64,000 nt of DNA. Source: Bradyrhizobium sp. CCBAU 53421. Lineage in GTDB: Bacteria; Pseudomonadota; Alphaproteobacteria; Rhizobiales; Xanthobacteraceae. The stretch is taken from contig NZ_CP030047.1 of the NCBI RefSeq assembly GCF_015291625.1, forward strand, positions 620,001-684,000, given 5' to 3'. The notes beneath the pieces were generated by a model. The model searched no databases, was not told the origin of the DNA, and saw nothing but the letters and a program-made list of their open reading frames with translations. Of this stretch, positions 62,491-64,000 are shown in pieces; the stretch's first letter is position 1, and each line of letters opens with the position of its first letter. A program made the position numbers and the translations under genes.

Positions 62491-62668
62491 GAAATCGATC
62501 CTGGCCGGTCTGCTGCGAATTCGTGCAGCCGATCCGCCTTCCACGGCAATCTGCAACCGCGCAGCGAACGAAGAGAGCGGCGTGTCGCTGCGTTGGTGCT
62601 GTTGTGGCAGGAGTGCTGCGAAAGGCCTATTCGCCGCGATGGATCAGAAAGGATCGAGCCGGTGATAC

Positions 62669-62799
62669 GGATCGACCGATCCATGAGATCGATCCTGCGC
62701 CTCGTGAGATCGATCAAAGGATTGAGTCGGGATCGGTCTTGCTGCGTGATGCGCACGAATGCGTGCAAGGCCGCGCCGCATCTGCGCACCAATGCGTGC
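62669..62799. promoter_or_regulatory. Two pairs of repeated sites upstream of the protease gene
   Basis: TGAGATCGATC occurs at 62684-62694 and 62705-62715, 21 bases apart, next to the inverted repeat GGATCG-AC-CGATCC (62669-62682). GCGCAC(G/C)AATGCGTGC occurs at 62751-62766 and 62784-62799, 33 bases apart. All lie in the gap between the LuxR-type gene and the protease gene, where the protease promoter must be. The near-helical spacing suggests cooperative regulator binding. Confidence 0.5.
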
Positions 62800-62841
62800 G
62801 CGCGCCGGGCTCAGCCGAATACGGAATTCCGGACGATGGTG

Positions 62842-63519
62842 TCAGTCGAGCTCGCGGCAGCGATCGAGAGCCGGCGCGGATGATGCGATCCACGGCGCTT
62901 CGCGCACTCGCCGCATCGCCTGCGCCCGGCGCGGCAGGCCGAGCTTCTGCAGTACGTGATGGACGTGATGCTTGACGGTCGCCAGGCTGAGATTGAGATC
63001 GCGCGCGATCTCCTTGTTCGACATGCCCTGCCCGATGAGCTTGAGGACCTCGCTTTCGCGCCGGGTCAAGCCCTGGTCAGTGTCGATCGTATCCGTCTGA
63101 CGCTCCATGCAAAACAGCGCGCGCAGCAGCCCCCCGGAAATCTCGGCGCTGCAGGCGAGTCGCCCCGATGCCACGTCCGACAGCGCGCGGCATAGCTCGT
63201 CGAAACTGGCGTTCCGGGAAATGTAGCCGCTGAACCCGGCCCTGCCGCAGCGAACCACGTCGCGCCGGTCCTCGTTGAGGCCGAGCGCGACCAGGGCGAT
63301 GTCCGCATGCTCGCTCGCAATCACCCGCACCTCGTCGAGATCGATGCCCTGTGTGACGTCGACCAGAATGACATTCACACTGCCGGTCTTCAGGGCCGCG
63401 CGCAGGCCGGCAAGGTCGGAGACCGCCGCCTCGACGGCAAACTCGGCGTGGTTCTGGAAACTCGAGGTAAGCCCCTCGCTGAACAGCCTGATCGGCGTGA
63501 CGACCGCGATCCTCATCAT
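62842..63519 (-). CDS. LuxR-type response regulator with degenerate receiver domain
   Basis: Regulator of 225 residues. The C-terminal LuxR/NarL helix-turn-helix is intact: LTRRESEVLKLIGQGMSNKE, IARDLNLSLATVKHHVHHVL. The N-terminal half folds like a receiver (RIAVVTPIRLFSEGLTSSFQ, VNVILVDVTQGIDLDEVRVI), but the acidic pair at the first strand is replaced by T-P and the conserved lysine near strand 5 by arginine (FSGYISRNAS); only the aspartate in LVDV remains. Phosphorylation is therefore doubtful. ATG 63519 (after GAGG) or 63516 is the start. It lies upstream of the protease gene on the same strand and is its likely regulator. Confidence 0.85.
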   Translation of the reverse strand: MMRIAVVTPIRLFSEGLTSSFQNHAEFAVEAAVSDLAGLRAALKTGSVNVILVDVTQGIDLDEVRVIASEHADIALVALGLNEDRRDVVRCGRAGFSGYISRNASFDELCRALSDVASGRLACSAEISGGLLRALFCMERQTDTIDTDQGLTRRESEVLKLIGQGMSNKEIARDLNLSLATVKHHVHHVLQKLGLPRRAQAMRRVREAPWIASSAPALDRCRELD

Positions 63520-63952
63520 TATCCTCGAACTCAACGAAATGGCGGATGGAAAAGCCGTTGAAGCTCAACGGCACCGGCATCCAGAACGTCATGAAGGTAA
63601 GTATGCGGTATGCTGCCAGAGGTTGTATTATTATCAGGCCGAAACTACGGCCCCGATGGGCGCGGGATCAAGAGATGCAGTTCACATTCGAGCGTCGTGC
63701 TGGCTGCACGAGGCAGGGTACGATGTGATGGGATATCGCGACACGGCGCCGATACGAAGCGCGCGAACGATGGGACCGTTGGAAATCTGGCGGTGACTTC
63801 AAGGCCGTAGTCATCGACGCCTAGATATTTAGATAATTGACGCGTGCGGGCTCGGGTGCTCTGTACAAGTTTGCGTGTTCTTCGGCCGAGCGTGAGCGAC
63901 GCAATGCCGCGCCTCGGATGTGCTCAATTCAAATGCAGATCGACAGGGTTCC
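63520..63952. other. Intergenic region before the right-edge gene
   Basis: 433 bases between the leftward LuxR-type gene and the rightward truncated gene. An AT-rich patch near 63822-63840 (GATATTTAGATAATTGA) might be part of a promoter. Short open frames cross the region without good start signals; no gene is supported. Confidence 0.35.
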
Positions 63953-64000
63953 ATGACGAGCGTGATTCGAGCGACGGTCTTTCTGACTCTGCTGATGGCA
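63953..64000 (+). CDS. Start of a gene with a signal-peptide-like N-terminus (partial)
   Basis: The last 16 codons read MTSVIRATVFLTLLMA, a short basic start followed by a hydrophobic run, as in an exported or membrane protein. CAGGG lies upstream. The gene continues beyond the window, so no product can be named. Confidence 0.4.
   Translation, partial: MTSVIRATVFLTLLMA

Overview
The window looks like chromosome from a Bradyrhizobium-type alphaproteobacterium (Rhizobiales). The reasons are high GC with G/C-ending codons, an acdR-acdS pair, minCDE behind an exact CtrA box, and several intergenic hairpin repeats of the kind scattered through Bradyrhizobium and Rhodopseudomonas chromosomes. I identified the organism from these features by reading, not by a database match. 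I see no tRNA, rRNA, CRISPR array, transposase or phage gene.

Left part (1-20 kb): a nucleoside/sugar ABC ATPase (cut by the window edge), a Tsx-like outer-membrane channel and a purine/pyrimidine-type deaminase suggest nucleoside uptake and salvage. An AraC regulator, an SPW-type membrane protein and a quinone-oxidoreductase-like enzyme follow. Next comes a cell-surface signalling operon: a periplasmic STN protein with no receptor barrel, an ECF sigma factor and a FecR-type anti-sigma. It sits directly in front of an 11.3-kb gene for a filamentous-haemagglutinin-like exoprotein. The layout resembles the Pseudomonas PUMA3 (VreA/VreI/VreR) arrangement.

Middle part (20-41 kb): a LacI-controlled aromatic catabolic operon (hydroxyquinol-type intradiol dioxygenase, SDR, BKACE/DUF849 enzyme, MDR dehydrogenase) has a duplicated perfect palindromic operator. 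It is followed by a membrane/spermidine-synthase fusion protein, three TadE/TadG-like genes, a secreted phosphodiesterase-like protein, a Bug-type binding protein with a TetR regulator, minCDE plus a coupled small fourth gene, a sirtuin, a cytochrome c, a LysM protein, and ACC deaminase with its Lrp-type regulator.

Right part (41-64 kb): a trypsin-like protease, a metallophosphoesterase, a Baeyer-Villiger-type monooxygenase, RecQ, a three-gene molybdenum hydroxylase operon (tri-heme cytochrome, 2Fe-2S subunit, Mo subunit), a DUF2235 protein and a MoxR/VWA pair. The last segment (59-63.5 kb) is the most unusual. It holds a PatA/PatG-family subtilisin-like protease, three small genes with strong ribosome binding sites (one a 63-residue peptide with a hydrophobic, glycine-rich tail), and a LuxR-type regulator with a degenerate receiver domain. 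The protease promoter region carries two pairs of repeated sites. This is the best candidate here for an undescribed peptide-maturation system.
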